In this document: one piece after another, positions 22,161 to 31,702 of the stretch
Layout of the letters: each line of letters begins with the position of its first letter
How positions within the stretch are numbered: the stretch's first letter is position 1
From: Arenibacter sp. ARW7G5Y1
Lineage (GTDB): Bacteria; Bacteroidota; Bacteroidia; Flavobacteriales; Flavobacteriaceae
NCBI RefSeq assembly: GCF_003201775.1
Contig: NZ_QJJZ01000005.1
Location: forward strand, 62,001-126,000
Direction of reading: 5' to 3'
DNA length: 64,000 bases
Program-made: the position numbers and the translations under genes
Notes under the pieces: generated by a model
The model's database searches: none
What the model saw: only the letters and a program-made list of their open reading frames with translations
Told to the model about the DNA's origin: nothing

Positions 22161-25136
22161 ATGAAAAAATTTCAAACAATTAGGGGAAAGTTACCAAGCC
22201 ATTTATTTCTATGGCTCCTTCTGGTAGTGAGTACAAACGTATTTGGGCAACAATCCCCAATTACAATAAGTGGAAACATTACAGAAAGCGGATCTGGCAT
22301 ACCAATAGCCGGGGCTTCTGTATTTATTGCAAACACCTCGTTCGGTGCAGTTTCGGATTTCGATGGAAACTACAGTTTTAAAGCTACGTTGGATAACGGC
22401 GATTATTTACTCACCGTTAGCTATCTTGGGTTTAGCACTCAAAAAATATCCTTCACTGCCTCTGGCGGAGATATTACACAGGATATTGTTCTTGCGGAAG
22501 ACCTTTTAAGTTTGGACGAAGTAGTAGTGACAGGTACAGGAACCGGTGCAAATAAAAGGTCTTTAGGAAATGCCATATCCTCTGTGAAATCGGAAGATTT
22601 GACCAATAACGGTGCCACCCAGGTAGACCAGGCCATTGCCGGGAAAGTTTCTGGTGCCTTAGTGCAGCAGAATTCTGGTGATCCTGCCGGCGGTATAAGT
22701 ATAAGGCTGAGAGGTCCTAGCACCATTGCCGGTAGTTCCGATCCACTTTATATTGTGGACGGAATCATTATTAGCAACTCCAGTAACGAACTGATAGATT
22801 TGGGAGGTAACTCCCAAAACAGGCTGGCCGACCTAAACCCAAATGATATTGAAAAAATAGAAATAATCAAGGGTGCTGCGGCAGCTGCGATCTATGGGTC
22901 GAGGGCCAGCAACGGCGTGGTTCAAATTTTTACCAAAAAAGGAAAAAGTGGAGAACCCAAGTTTACCTTCATGACGAATACCAAGCTTAACGAGCTTAGA
23001 AAAAAAATAGACTACAATACAGTTCCTCTGGCTTGGGAAGTGGCCACCGACAGGAATAATTTAGCAACAGTTGCAGTAGAGCGTTATGATTTACAAGATG
23101 TTATATTCGATACTGGTTTCGGTTTGGAAAATTATTTTTCAGTAAACGGTGGCAATGAGAAAACCTCTTATTTTCTCTCTGCCTCACATTTGGACAATGA
23201 AGGTATTGTTAAGAACACCGACTTTAAACGTTATGGATTTAAAGCCAACATTACCCAAAAAGCATTTGATTGGTTAGATATCACAGGAGGTTTCAACTAC
23301 GTGAGAAGTATAAGTAACGACGTTCCCAATGGAGGGATTAATTCCGCCTATGGATCCATTACAGGGTTCTTGTTCAGCGATAATTCCATAGATCCAACCC
23401 CTGATGCTTCAGGTGTTTACCCAGTAACCTCCCCTTTAGTAGCCAGAACCAACCCTTTAGAGGCTGTAGACCGATTTGATTTTGGACAAAAAACCAATCG
23501 TTTCATCACCAGCATTGCTTTGGATGGAAAATTTAACGAACACCTTTCGGCAAAATATACTTTGGGAATGGATTATTACAATCAATCCGCATTTGCCTTT
23601 ATCCCTATTAATAATACCTCTACACTTCCTGACGGATTTTCTAGAAGATCTGATTTAAACAGTTTTCAATACAATAGCGACCTTAATGTAACCTACAGGA
23701 CCGATATTTCTGATAGTGTAAACTCTACCACAACAGCAGGAGGTTCTTGGCAATACGAAGAGAGGGATAGGGTCGGCATCAGTGCCACCGGACTGCCACC
23801 CGTTGTACAAACAGCAACAGGAGGTAGTTTGTTGGAGCAAGGTGAGACTAGGTCCCAGATATCATATTGGGGAGCCTTCCTTCAGCAGTCATTTTCCTTC
23901 ATGAATAAACTTTATATAAATGGTGCAGTAAGAATGGACGGAGCTTCAACCTTTGGCAAGGATGAACGCAATCAACTTTATTTCAAGGCCAGCGCCTCCT
24001 ACGTTCTATCCGATGAGGATTTTTGGAAAGAGGCCTTTTCAGATACTTTTAACTCCTTCAAACTAAGGACCTCATGGGGACAGGCCGGTAACCTTACAGC
24101 ATTGGGTGCCTTTGATAGATTTTCTGTTTATACCCCTTCTGCCATTGGCGGTGCGGTAAGTCTTATACCATCTACCGCCCAAGGAAATGAAAACCTAAAA
24201 CCAGAACGACAGGATGAAATTGAATTAGGTTTTGATGCCGGGTTTCTCAGCAACAGGTTAGGCTTGGAATTTTCCTATTACCATCAAAAGGTAACTGATC
24301 TATTGCTGCCAAGGGTATTGGCCCCATCAACCGGTTTCAGCTCTAGATTTGAAAACGTAGGAAACTTGGAAAACAAAGGGATTGAATTACTGCTTAGGGC
24401 CGCACCCGTCAAAAATGAGAACTTTTCATGGGACGTAACTGCTTCTTTCTCCAAAAACAAGAATGAGGTTACCAATGTTGCCGGAGGTGGTCGACTAACC
24501 CTAGATGGAAGTTTCTCTACCAACTATGTCATAGAAGGTGAATCATTGGGCGTTTTTTACAGGGAATTTTACGCCAGAAACGAAGATGGTACCATAGCTC
24601 TTGATACGAATGGATATCCTTACAGAGGCACAACAGAGGATGGTGAATCGTCCAAAGTACTGGGCGACCCAAATCCAGATTGGTTTGGATCCCTGATCAA
24701 TGAAGTTTCTTATAAAGATTTCTCTCTAAGAGTGCAGTTTGATGCCGTTCAAGGTTATGACGTTTTCAACTGGAACCGCAGGCTTCTGGACAATGTTTTG
24801 TTTGGCGGCGGGTACAATGTTGGCCAGGAACTATTAGGAAACCTTCCTAAGGGATATGGAGGGGCACAGGCTAATATCTTTGAAGAGTTTGTAGAAGATG
24901 GATCTTTTGTTAAGTTAAGGGAAGTAGGCCTTAGCTATAACTTTACACCCAAATGGGATTTTATAGACAATGTAGAATTAAGCCTAGTAGGTAGAAACCT
25001 TGTTTCTTGGGACAATTATTCCGGATGGGATCCGGAAGTAAGTGCTGCCGGGCAAAGCAATGGGGTTAGAGGATTTGATTTCGCTACAGTTCCAATTCCA
25101 AAAACTTATCAATTTGGCGTAAATGTTAGTTTCTAA
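22161..25136 (+). CDS. SusC/RagA family TonB-dependent outer membrane receptor
   Basis: A 991-residue outer-membrane transporter. It has a signal peptide (to about residue 29), a carboxypeptidase-regulatory-like domain (about 35-115; ISGNITESGSGIPIAGASV, FGAVSDFDGNYSF), the plug domain starting with LDEVVVTGTG near 120 and containing DPLYIVDGIIISN, and a C-terminal beta-barrel ending in QFGVNVSF with a terminal aromatic residue. Length is typical for SusC proteins. With the SusD gene 18 bases downstream it forms a nutrient-uptake pair driven by TonB. The company of murQ, an AmpG-like permease, a NagZ-like enzyme and anmK suggests that the ligand is a peptidoglycan fragment or a GlcNAc-containing glycan. 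It is preceded by the phased TGCA array. Confidence 0.96.
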   Translation: MKKFQTIRGKLPSHLFLWLLLVVSTNVFGQQSPITISGNITESGSGIPIAGASVFIANTSFGAVSDFDGNYSFKATLDNGDYLLTVSYLGFSTQKISFTASGGDITQDIVLAEDLLSLDEVVVTGTGTGANKRSLGNAISSVKSEDLTNNGATQVDQAIAGKVSGALVQQNSGDPAGGISIRLRGPSTIAGSSDPLYIVDGIIISNSSNELIDLGGNSQNRLADLNPNDIEKIEIIKGAAAAAIYGSRASNGVVQIFTKKGKSGEPKFTFMTNTKLNELRKKIDYNTVPLAWEVATDRNNLATVAVERYDLQDVIFDTGFGLENYFSVNGGNEKTSYFLSASHLDNEGIVKNTDFKRYGFKANITQKAFDWLDITGGFNYVRSISNDVPNGGINSAYGSITGFLFSDNSIDPTPDASGVYPVTSPLVARTNPLEAVDRFDFGQKTNRFITSIALDGKFNEHLSAKYTLGMDYYNQSAFAFIPINNTSTLPDGFSRRSDLNSFQYNSDLNVTYRTDISDSVNSTTTAGGSWQYEERDRVGISATGLPPVVQTATGGSLLEQGETRSQISYWGAFLQQSFSFMNKLYINGAVRMDGASTFGKDERNQLYFKASASYVLSDEDFWKEAFSDTFNSFKLRTSWGQAGNLTALGAFDRFSVYTPSAIGGAVSLIPSTAQGNENLKPERQDEIELGFDAGFLSNRLGLEFSYYHQKVTDLLLPRVLAPSTGFSSRFENVGNLENKGIELLLRAAPVKNENFSWDVTASFSKNKNEVTNVAGGGRLTLDGSFSTNYVIEGESLGVFYREFYARNEDGTIALDTNGYPYRGTTEDGESSKVLGDPNPDWFGSLINEVSYKDFSLRVQFDAVQGYDVFNWNRRLLDNVLFGGGYNVGQELLGNLPKGYGGAQANIFEEFVEDGSFVKLREVGLSYNFTPKWDFIDNVELSLVGRNLVSWDNYSGWDPEVSAAGQSNGVRGFDFATVPIPKTYQFGVNVSF

Positions 25137-25154
25137 ACTTTAAAAAAAAGAACG

Positions 25155-26498
25155 ATGAAAAAATATTTAAATTTTAACATAAAGGCAATTGCAGTATTGA
25201 TGACCGTCTTGGCCGTATCATCTTGCGAAACCGATTTTGACAATCCCAATGCCGCAACGGACGCCCAGGTTTTTTCTTCCAGGGAAGGCATATTGGCAGC
25301 AACCATAGGTATGCAGCAATTATATTCCACTACCGGTCTCAGGTGGATCATAGAAACACCAGCAGTCACCACGAGAGAGGCTGGTATCACAACTACCTTT
25401 CAGAATATGATAGATCTTGAGGACGGTGGAGACATTCCAAACTCTACCTCCAATATAGTTGGACTCTGGTCTACTATGCTTCGGGTTATGTCGATTTCAG
25501 AAGATATTGCAAAAAATGCACCTGATCTGAACATCAATGACGGAACCAAAAGTGGGCTAGTTGCCTACGCCAATTTATTCAAGGCAATGGCCATAGGAAG
25601 TATGGCTCAGAACTATGAACAAGTAATTGTAGCAATCGGCCAAGATGGGGATGCAGCATTTGTATCCCGAACAGAGGCTTATAATACCGCCGTAGCACTT
25701 CTCAATGAAGCCCAAAACCTTATTTCATCCAACCCAATATCGGACGAGTTCAGCTCAGAGATCTTGAGGGGAAACATAGATTTGGAAAACACCCTACAAG
25801 CCATGTCGGCCAGATACAATTTATTTGCAGGGAATTATGATGCTGCAATTTCAGCGGCGGGCTCAGTTGACCAATCCTCTACCTCCGTATTCACCTATGA
25901 TTCGCAGAATATAAATCCGGTATGGAGCAGGGTTTTTCAAAATGGGGTTCCCAATTTTAAACCTAGGGACAATTTTGGCTTGCCCGCTTCATTTTCAATA
26001 GACCCCGCAGATGGTCGTATTGATTTCTATCTGGTTCCTTTGGATGAACTAAACATAAACCAGTTGCCAATTGAGGACCTTGCAGGATTCTTTGATGAGG
26101 AAAGCGGCACGGAATCCATTCCTGTTTATCTACCGGACGAAATGAACCTGATTATTGCCGAGGCCAATCTTAGAAAAACTTCAGTTGATATTACAGCTGC
26201 AGTAACGGCCATAAACAACGTTAGAACGGATAGTGATGATGCCTTTGGCCTAAATGCCAATATTTCGGCTTATTCCGGCGACACCTCCATTGACGCCTTG
26301 TTGGACGAGGTCTACCTTAACCGCAGGTTGGAGCTGTTCTTAACGGGAACTAGTTTGGAGGACAGTAGAAGGTTTGAACGACCTGAACCCAGTACAAGTG
26401 CAAAGGTATTTACAGATGAAAGAAATAGAAACTTTTATCCATATCCTAACACTGAAAGGGACAACAACAGCAATACTCCCGCCGATCCATCAATTTAA
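25155..26498 (+). CDS. SusD/RagB family outer membrane lipoprotein
   Basis: A 447-residue surface lipoprotein that acts as the lid and ligand-binding partner of the SusC transporter. The signal ends in a lipobox VSSCE (Cys24 region). Helical repeats of the SusD fold are present, and the C-terminal part has the family stretch NRRLELFLTGTSLEDSRRF followed by RNFYPYPNTERDNN. It is shorter than many SusD proteins (500-600 residues). It starts 18 bases after susC and is followed by a terminator hairpin at 26521-26560, so susCD may be partly separated from the genes downstream. The ligand is not predictable from the sequence itself. Confidence 0.93.
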   Translation: MKKYLNFNIKAIAVLMTVLAVSSCETDFDNPNAATDAQVFSSREGILAATIGMQQLYSTTGLRWIIETPAVTTREAGITTTFQNMIDLEDGGDIPNSTSNIVGLWSTMLRVMSISEDIAKNAPDLNINDGTKSGLVAYANLFKAMAIGSMAQNYEQVIVAIGQDGDAAFVSRTEAYNTAVALLNEAQNLISSNPISDEFSSEILRGNIDLENTLQAMSARYNLFAGNYDAAISAAGSVDQSSTSVFTYDSQNINPVWSRVFQNGVPNFKPRDNFGLPASFSIDPADGRIDFYLVPLDELNINQLPIEDLAGFFDEESGTESIPVYLPDEMNLIIAEANLRKTSVDITAAVTAINNVRTDSDDAFGLNANISAYSGDTSIDALLDEVYLNRRLELFLTGTSLEDSRRFERPEPSTSAKVFTDERNRNFYPYPNTERDNNSNTPADPSI

Positions 26499-26520
26499 GG
26501 AAAATATTGTTTTGCATTTT

Positions 26521-26560
26521 AAAAGGCCTACATTTATGTTTAAATGCTAGGCCTTTTATT
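26521..26560 (+). terminator. Hairpin terminator after susD
   Basis: AAAAGGCCTA (26521-26530) pairs perfectly with TAGGCCTTTT (26548-26557), with a 17-base loop, and the 3' arm ends in T with ATTT following. The T run is short, so it may be a partial terminator or a transcript-stabilising structure between susCD and the enzyme genes, as seen in other Sus operons. Confidence 0.6.
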
Positions 26561-26579
26561 TCAACACTCAATGTTACAT

Positions 26580-28091
26580 ATGTTCAAAAGAATTGCCATA
26601 TTACTTGCATTATCTCTCACCTCCTGCTCGGTATTCAAACCCTCCATACCAACACCCAAACATGAATTCAGGGGGGTATGGATAGCCACCGTAGTCAATA
26701 TCGATTGGCCAAAAAGCGGCCTTGACGATATTGAAAAACAGAAACTCGACTATTTAAAGATCCTTGATTTTTATAAAGATTTAAATTTTAATGCCGTAAT
26801 AGTGCAAATTAGAGCCGCTGGTGACGCCTTTTATCCATCCCAGTACTCACCCTGGTCAAGATTTTTGACCGGTAATGAAGGCACTGCCCCCGAACCTTAT
26901 TACGACCCATTACATTGGATGATACAGGAAGCTCATGCCAGAGGAATGGAGTTTCACGCATGGCTTAACCCTTACCGAGCCACGTTCGACGAAAAACTGG
27001 AAATCTTAAGTAAGGACCATGATTACAACCTACATCCACATTGGATGCTGAAATACGGAAAAAAATACTATTACAATCCTGGCCTACCGGAAGTACAACA
27101 GCATTTAACAAATATAATGGGAGAAGTAGTTGCCAATTATGATGTAAATGCCGTTCACTTTGACGATTATTTTTACCCCTATAAAATAACGGATGAAACT
27201 TTTGAGGATACGGAAACCTATTCCAAATACGCACAACCACAACAGTCCTTGGAAGATTGGAGAAGAAGCAATATAGACAGTCTGGTAAAAAACGTACATA
27301 AAACCATAAAAAACATAAAACCTTGGGTACAGTTCGGCATCAGTCCGTTCGGAGTGTGGAAAAACAACTCTACCGACCCGCGAGGATCGGATACCAAAGC
27401 GGGTCAGACCACTTATGAGGACCTGTACGCCGATCCATTGTTATGGATGAAAATGGGTTGGATAGACTATTTGGTACCCCAGGTATACTGGAGCATGGAT
27501 CTACCCGTGGCATCCCATAAAAAAATTGTGGACTGGTGGTCCAAAAACAGCCATAACACCAACCTATATATTGGCAACGGACCTTACAAAATAAGAAACA
27601 ATAGTGACAAAGCTTGGGACAGGAAAAAAGAACTTCCCAACCAAATAAGATTTGCCAGGAAAAATAAAAACGTAATCGGCAATGTGTTTTTCAGTGCCAA
27701 ATCCCTAATGTCCAACAAAGAGGATGTGCTCAAAATATTGAAGAAAAAATACTATAACAATATAGCTTTGCCCCCTACCTCGCCCCTTCAAAAAAATGTA
27801 TTTGACAATGAGATTGTAGAAACCGAGTTTGAAGAGAAAGACGGACTTCTACATTTCAGTTTACCATCCACGGAAAGACAAAATTTAAGATATGCGCTGG
27901 TGTATCTTGCCAAAAAAGAATCAAAATTAAGTCTGGAAAACACGGATAGATTAGTGGCAAAAATACCACTTTCGGACTCCGAACATTTCAGTTTTGACAG
28001 TTCGGGATTCAAAGGAAAAAAACTTTTGGCCTTAACTTTTATAAATAATTTTGGACAGGAAAGTAAACCCCAAATCATCAGAATAAATTAA
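26580..28091 (+). CDS. GH10-like glycosyl hydrolase lipoprotein (GHL10/DUF187)
   Basis: A protein of about 503 residues of the family often called glycosyl hydrolase-like 10. After a lipoprotein signal with lipobox LTSC (Cys16) comes EFRGVWIATVVNIDWP, the family hallmark, and a TIM-barrel of about 300 residues with ARGMEFHAWLNPYR, VNAVHFDDYFYPY (acidic pair in FDDY), FGISPFGVWKNN and DYLVPQVYWS. The last 120 residues form a beta-rich domain. A family member in E. coli (YddW, also called DigH) has been reported to act on peptidoglycan glycan strands, which would fit this cluster. I chose the ATG at 26580; upstream in-frame ATG codons at 26571 and 26544 exist, but the latter lies inside the terminator loop. 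Confidence 0.85.
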   Translation: MFKRIAILLALSLTSCSVFKPSIPTPKHEFRGVWIATVVNIDWPKSGLDDIEKQKLDYLKILDFYKDLNFNAVIVQIRAAGDAFYPSQYSPWSRFLTGNEGTAPEPYYDPLHWMIQEAHARGMEFHAWLNPYRATFDEKLEILSKDHDYNLHPHWMLKYGKKYYYNPGLPEVQQHLTNIMGEVVANYDVNAVHFDDYFYPYKITDETFEDTETYSKYAQPQQSLEDWRRSNIDSLVKNVHKTIKNIKPWVQFGISPFGVWKNNSTDPRGSDTKAGQTTYEDLYADPLLWMKMGWIDYLVPQVYWSMDLPVASHKKIVDWWSKNSHNTNLYIGNGPYKIRNNSDKAWDRKKELPNQIRFARKNKNVIGNVFFSAKSLMSNKEDVLKILKKKYYNNIALPPTSPLQKNVFDNEIVETEFEEKDGLLHFSLPSTERQNLRYALVYLAKKESKLSLENTDRLVAKIPLSDSEHFSFDSSGFKGKKLLALTFINNFGQESKPQIIRIN

Positions 28092-28162
28092 TGTCAAAGA
28101 AGATTTAATATCTTCATGAACAACAAAATAAAATCAATTTTAGAAAATAAAAATCCAACAAA

Positions 28163-29437
28163 ATGATTCAAAAAGACAAGTGGGCATGGGCATGGGTTCC
28201 TGTTTTATACTTCACACAAGGCATTCCATACGTACTTGTAGTTACAGTTTCGGTAATAATGTATAAAAAACTGGGTATCAGTAACTCAGATATAGGTTTA
28301 TACACCAGCTGGCTGTACCTTCCATGGGTATTGAAACCCCTTTGGAGTCCGTTTGTAGATCTGAATGGCACCAAACGAAAATGGTTTTTGAGCATGCAAT
28401 TATTAATTTCCCTTGCTATCTTGGGAGTGGGACTAACCGTTCCTACATCCATATTCTTTACCACTACTTTGGCCTGTTTTTGGATGGCGGCTTTTGCTTC
28501 CGCAACCAACGATATTGCATCTGACGGATATTATATGTTGGGGCTTACAGAGAAGAAACAAGCCTTCTTTGTGGGCATGCGAAGTACCTTTTACAGGTTG
28601 GCAATGATTACTGGCCAAGGACTCATTGTTATCCTTGCCGGATTTTTGGAAAACTACTACGGGGACAATACCAAGGCATGGTCCGTTACTATGATCGCCG
28701 CTGCCGTTTTAATGTTGATATTGACCATTGCCAACTTTTTTGTCACTCCAAAATATGAAACATCCGAAGCTATTGTCCATGTTAAACCTGAGGGATTTTT
28801 GGATGTATTTATTTCCTTTTTTAAGAAACCCAATATTGGAATTGCCTTGGCATTTATTTTAAGTTATCGTCTTGGAGAATCCCAGTTGGTAAAAATGGCT
28901 GCCCCCTTTTTGCTGGATAAAACTTCAGCTGGAGGATTGGAATATTCCACGGAGGCGGTCGGGACCATTTACGGAACGGTCGGAGTAATTATGTTGTCCT
29001 TGGGAGGTATCCTCGGAGGAATCTTGATTTCCAAGGATGGACTAAAAAAATGGATGCTGCCCATGGTCCTGTCTTTGAATGTACCCAATGCCATGTATGC
29101 AATTCTTGCACTGACCAAAACCACCAGTATAGTAGCTGTGGTTGCAACGGTAGTATTGGAGCAGTTTGGTTATGGGTTTGGATTTGCCGCCTTTCTAATC
29201 TTCCTCATCTATATTGCCGAGGGAATTTCAAAAACCTCGCACTATGCCATTGCAACCGGTTTTATGGCCCTAGGTATGATGCTGCCCGGAATGATCAGCG
29301 GTTACATTCAGGAATGGCTCGGATATGGTGGTTTTTTTGTTTGGGTGGTTATTGCTGCCCTACCAGCCCTTTTTCTTTTAAGATTTATTAAATACCCAGC
29401 CGATTACGGCAAAAAGACGAATACCGATGTTATTTAA
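28163..29437 (+). CDS. AmpG-like MFS permease (muropeptide uptake)
   Basis: A 424-residue inner-membrane protein with about 12 hydrophobic segments, of the AmpG branch of the major facilitator superfamily. Typical stretches are VPVLYFTQGIPYVLV at the start, LPWVLKPLWSPFVD and the loop after helix 3-4, and ASATNDIASDGYYMLGL. AmpG of Gram-negative bacteria imports GlcNAc-anhydroMurNAc and its peptides into the cytoplasm. The next gene overlaps its end by 11 bases and encodes a NagZ-like enzyme that would act on exactly that substrate, which supports the assignment. Related Bacteroidetes permeases may carry other sugars, so the substrate is inferred. Confidence 0.85.
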   Translation: MIQKDKWAWAWVPVLYFTQGIPYVLVVTVSVIMYKKLGISNSDIGLYTSWLYLPWVLKPLWSPFVDLNGTKRKWFLSMQLLISLAILGVGLTVPTSIFFTTTLACFWMAAFASATNDIASDGYYMLGLTEKKQAFFVGMRSTFYRLAMITGQGLIVILAGFLENYYGDNTKAWSVTMIAAAVLMLILTIANFFVTPKYETSEAIVHVKPEGFLDVFISFFKKPNIGIALAFILSYRLGESQLVKMAAPFLLDKTSAGGLEYSTEAVGTIYGTVGVIMLSLGGILGGILISKDGLKKWMLPMVLSLNVPNAMYAILALTKTTSIVAVVATVVLEQFGYGFGFAAFLIFLIYIAEGISKTSHYAIATGFMALGMMLPGMISGYIQEWLGYGGFFVWVVIAALPALFLLRFIKYPADYGKKTNTDVI

Positions 29438-30992
29438 TATAGACTCATACAAAACGGCAACCAACACGCTTTCCCTAAGGGAAAAACTTGGGCAACTATT
29501 TATGCCTGCCGCCTTCATCAATGATAAGGAGGAGGAGATTCAGGAATTGGAAAACCTTATTGCCGAACAGCATATAGGTGGACTCTGTTTTTTTCATAGC
29601 AGGGCCAGTGCCGCCACTAATTTTGAAGGCAAAAAGAGAATCGTATATAACGAACAAAGCCTTTCCACCCTTAAAACCCTTATACAACGCTATCAAAAAG
29701 CGGCAAAATATCCATTGCTCATAAGTATTGATGCGGAATGGGGATTGGCCATGCGCATAGAAAACACTCCCCAATACCCCTATGCTATAACGCTAGGGGC
29801 CATTCAAGACAACGATGAGCTTATTTTTAAAGTGGGACAACGAATAGCCCGCGACTGCAAGGAAGCCGGTATACATTGGAATTTGGCCCCAGTGGTAGAC
29901 ATCAACAACAATCCCAATAATCCAGTAATTGGTTACCGCTCTTTTGGCGAGGATAAATTAAACGTTACCAAAAAAGCAATTGCCTTTATCAAAGGGGCTA
30001 AAAGTGTAGGTGTTTTAAGCTGCATCAAACATTTCCCAGGACATGGGGATACCGCAACCGATTCCCACCTTGGCTTGCCAATCATTAAAAAATCCAAGGA
30101 AGCCCTGATGGAAAACGAACTCTATCCCTTTAGCGAGATCATAAAAAATGGAGTGGATAGCGTTATGGTCGGTCATTTATCCGTTCCCTCTTTGGATAAC
30201 GGAGAAGGCGTACCGGCCACCATTTCCAAAACCATAATTAAGGGACTCTTACGCCAAGAGCTGAATTTTAACGGTGTGGTCATCTCCGATGCCTTGAACA
30301 TGCACAGCGTTAGCAAAATGTTCCCCGAAAAAGGGCAACTGGAATGGCGGGCTTTCGACGCTGGCAACGATATCCTTTGTTTTGCAGAGAACACGATGGA
30401 AGGAATTCTAAAAATATTGGAAAATGCAGACCCTGCTGAAATAGAAGTGCGATTTAAACGGATATGGAGATTAAAGGAGCATGCCTTCACGCCCCCCGAA
30501 CCAATTGACTTTGGCACGGAAGCTCCCACTGCCCTAAATAAAAGATTGGCCAGGGAGAGCATCACCTTATTTACCGGTAGTGAGAGCCTTGTACATACAT
30601 TTAAAAATGATGGTTTTTCCTGTCTTGTCTTTGGGGGACCAGCCAATCAAATATTTGCAGAAAAGGTAGCCAAAATAGCCCGTGAAGGACCTCAAAATAA
30701 GAATAACATTTTAATAGCCCTTTACCCACCAAAAGTAAAGCCCCAGAACAATTTTGACCTCAAAACCGAAGAACTGGAGTTGCTTCGGCAATTGCTAAAA
30801 ACAAAAAAAGTTGTTCTATATGTGTTTGGAAACCCTTATGTGCTCAACCTCATCAATTATAAATCGGCCGAAGCCATAGTATTGGGTTATCAAAATTTTT
30901 CGGAATTTCAGGATATGGCCTTTGCCCATTTCATGGGAAATCAAAAAGCAAAGGGAGGCCTAGCTGTTTCTCTCAACCCTAAAAAGAATTAA
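29427..30992 (+). CDS. GH3 beta-N-acetylglucosaminidase, NagZ-like
   Basis: A 521-residue glycoside hydrolase family 3 protein. The barrel (about 15-340) contains KHFPGHGDTATDSHLGLP at 201-218, with the Asp212/His214 dyad used as acid/base by NagZ-type enzymes, and the nucleophile Asp288 in VVISDALNM. This dyad distinguishes N-acetylglucosaminidases from ordinary GH3 beta-glucosidases. A second domain of about 150 residues follows, as in Gram-positive NagZ but shorter. No signal peptide is visible, so the enzyme should be cytoplasmic and cleave GlcNAc from anhydroMurNAc after uptake. It overlaps the permease by 11 bases and shares one base with the methyltransferase start. Confidence 0.92.
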   Translation: MLFNIDSYKTATNTLSLREKLGQLFMPAAFINDKEEEIQELENLIAEQHIGGLCFFHSRASAATNFEGKKRIVYNEQSLSTLKTLIQRYQKAAKYPLLISIDAEWGLAMRIENTPQYPYAITLGAIQDNDELIFKVGQRIARDCKEAGIHWNLAPVVDINNNPNNPVIGYRSFGEDKLNVTKKAIAFIKGAKSVGVLSCIKHFPGHGDTATDSHLGLPIIKKSKEALMENELYPFSEIIKNGVDSVMVGHLSVPSLDNGEGVPATISKTIIKGLLRQELNFNGVVISDALNMHSVSKMFPEKGQLEWRAFDAGNDILCFAENTMEGILKILENADPAEIEVRFKRIWRLKEHAFTPPEPIDFGTEAPTALNKRLARESITLFTGSESLVHTFKNDGFSCLVFGGPANQIFAEKVAKIAREGPQNKNNILIALYPPKVKPQNNFDLKTEELELLRQLLKTKKVVLYVFGNPYVLNLINYKSAEAIVLGYQNFSEFQDMAFAHFMGNQKAKGGLAVSLNPKKN

Positions 30993-31657
30993 TGGACATG
31001 GAAAAAAACACAATCGATTCTTGGAATAAAAATGCCCTTGAGTGGATCAAGGTAATTGACAATGCCGAAATCGAATCCAGAAAATTTACCAATAAAGCCA
31101 TATTGGATGTTTTAGGAAATTCTTCTGCAATTAAAATATTGGATATGGGCTGTGGCGAAGGTTGGCTCACTAGAACCTTGATGGGGATGGGAAAATCTGC
31201 AGTAGGAATGGATGCCATTCCCCAATTATTGGAAAATGCAAAAAACAAAGGTCAAGGAACCTATTTTCAAATGTCCTACGAAGAAATCATATTGGAAAAC
31301 CCTATCCCTAAAGCACCCTATGATGCAGCTGTTTTCAACTTTTGCCTTTATCAAAGGGAAGGGCTCAGCCAACTCCTAAGGCAAGTAAAAAAATCGCTAT
31401 CGGAAAATGGTTATATCGCCATCCAGACCCTTCATCCTTTTTTCCTTTTACAAAATGATTTGGGGTACAAAAGTCAATGGATCAACGATTCCTGGAAAGG
31501 ACTTCCCGGCAATTTCACAGAAGGCCACTCTTGGTACGCCCGTACTTTTGAATCATGGATGTCCGTCTTCAAGAAAGCCGGACTTCAATTACATCAATGT
31601 CAAGAAGTCAACAACGATAACAACAAACCCGTTTCCGTAATATTTATACTCTCGTAA
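30992..31657 (+). CDS. Class I SAM-dependent methyltransferase
   Basis: A 221-residue methyltransferase with the SAM-binding motif ILDMGCGEGWL at about 50-60 and the following acidic strand VGMDAI (about 71-76), then YDAAVFNFCLY as motif II. The C-terminal part contains WYARTFESWMSVFKKAGL, frequent in this group. The start codon shares a base with the stop of the NagZ-like gene (TAATG), so it is translated together with sugar-recycling genes. The substrate is unknown; nothing in the sequence ties it to amino sugars, and it could be a passenger or a repair function. A second in-frame ATG lies six bases downstream. Confidence 0.88.
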   Translation: MDMEKNTIDSWNKNALEWIKVIDNAEIESRKFTNKAILDVLGNSSAIKILDMGCGEGWLTRTLMGMGKSAVGMDAIPQLLENAKNKGQGTYFQMSYEEIILENPIPKAPYDAAVFNFCLYQREGLSQLLRQVKKSLSENGYIAIQTLHPFFLLQNDLGYKSQWINDSWKGLPGNFTEGHSWYARTFESWMSVFKKAGLQLHQCQEVNNDNNKPVSVIFILS

Positions 31658-31702
31658 TAAAATGCCCCAATTATAAACTAAAACAACACTATTAGGTTAA
31701 AG

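Noticed and set aside
26544-26579. Longer N-terminus for the GH10-like lipoprotein
   Set aside because: The earlier ATG lies in the loop of the terminator after susD and would spoil the lipoprotein signal.
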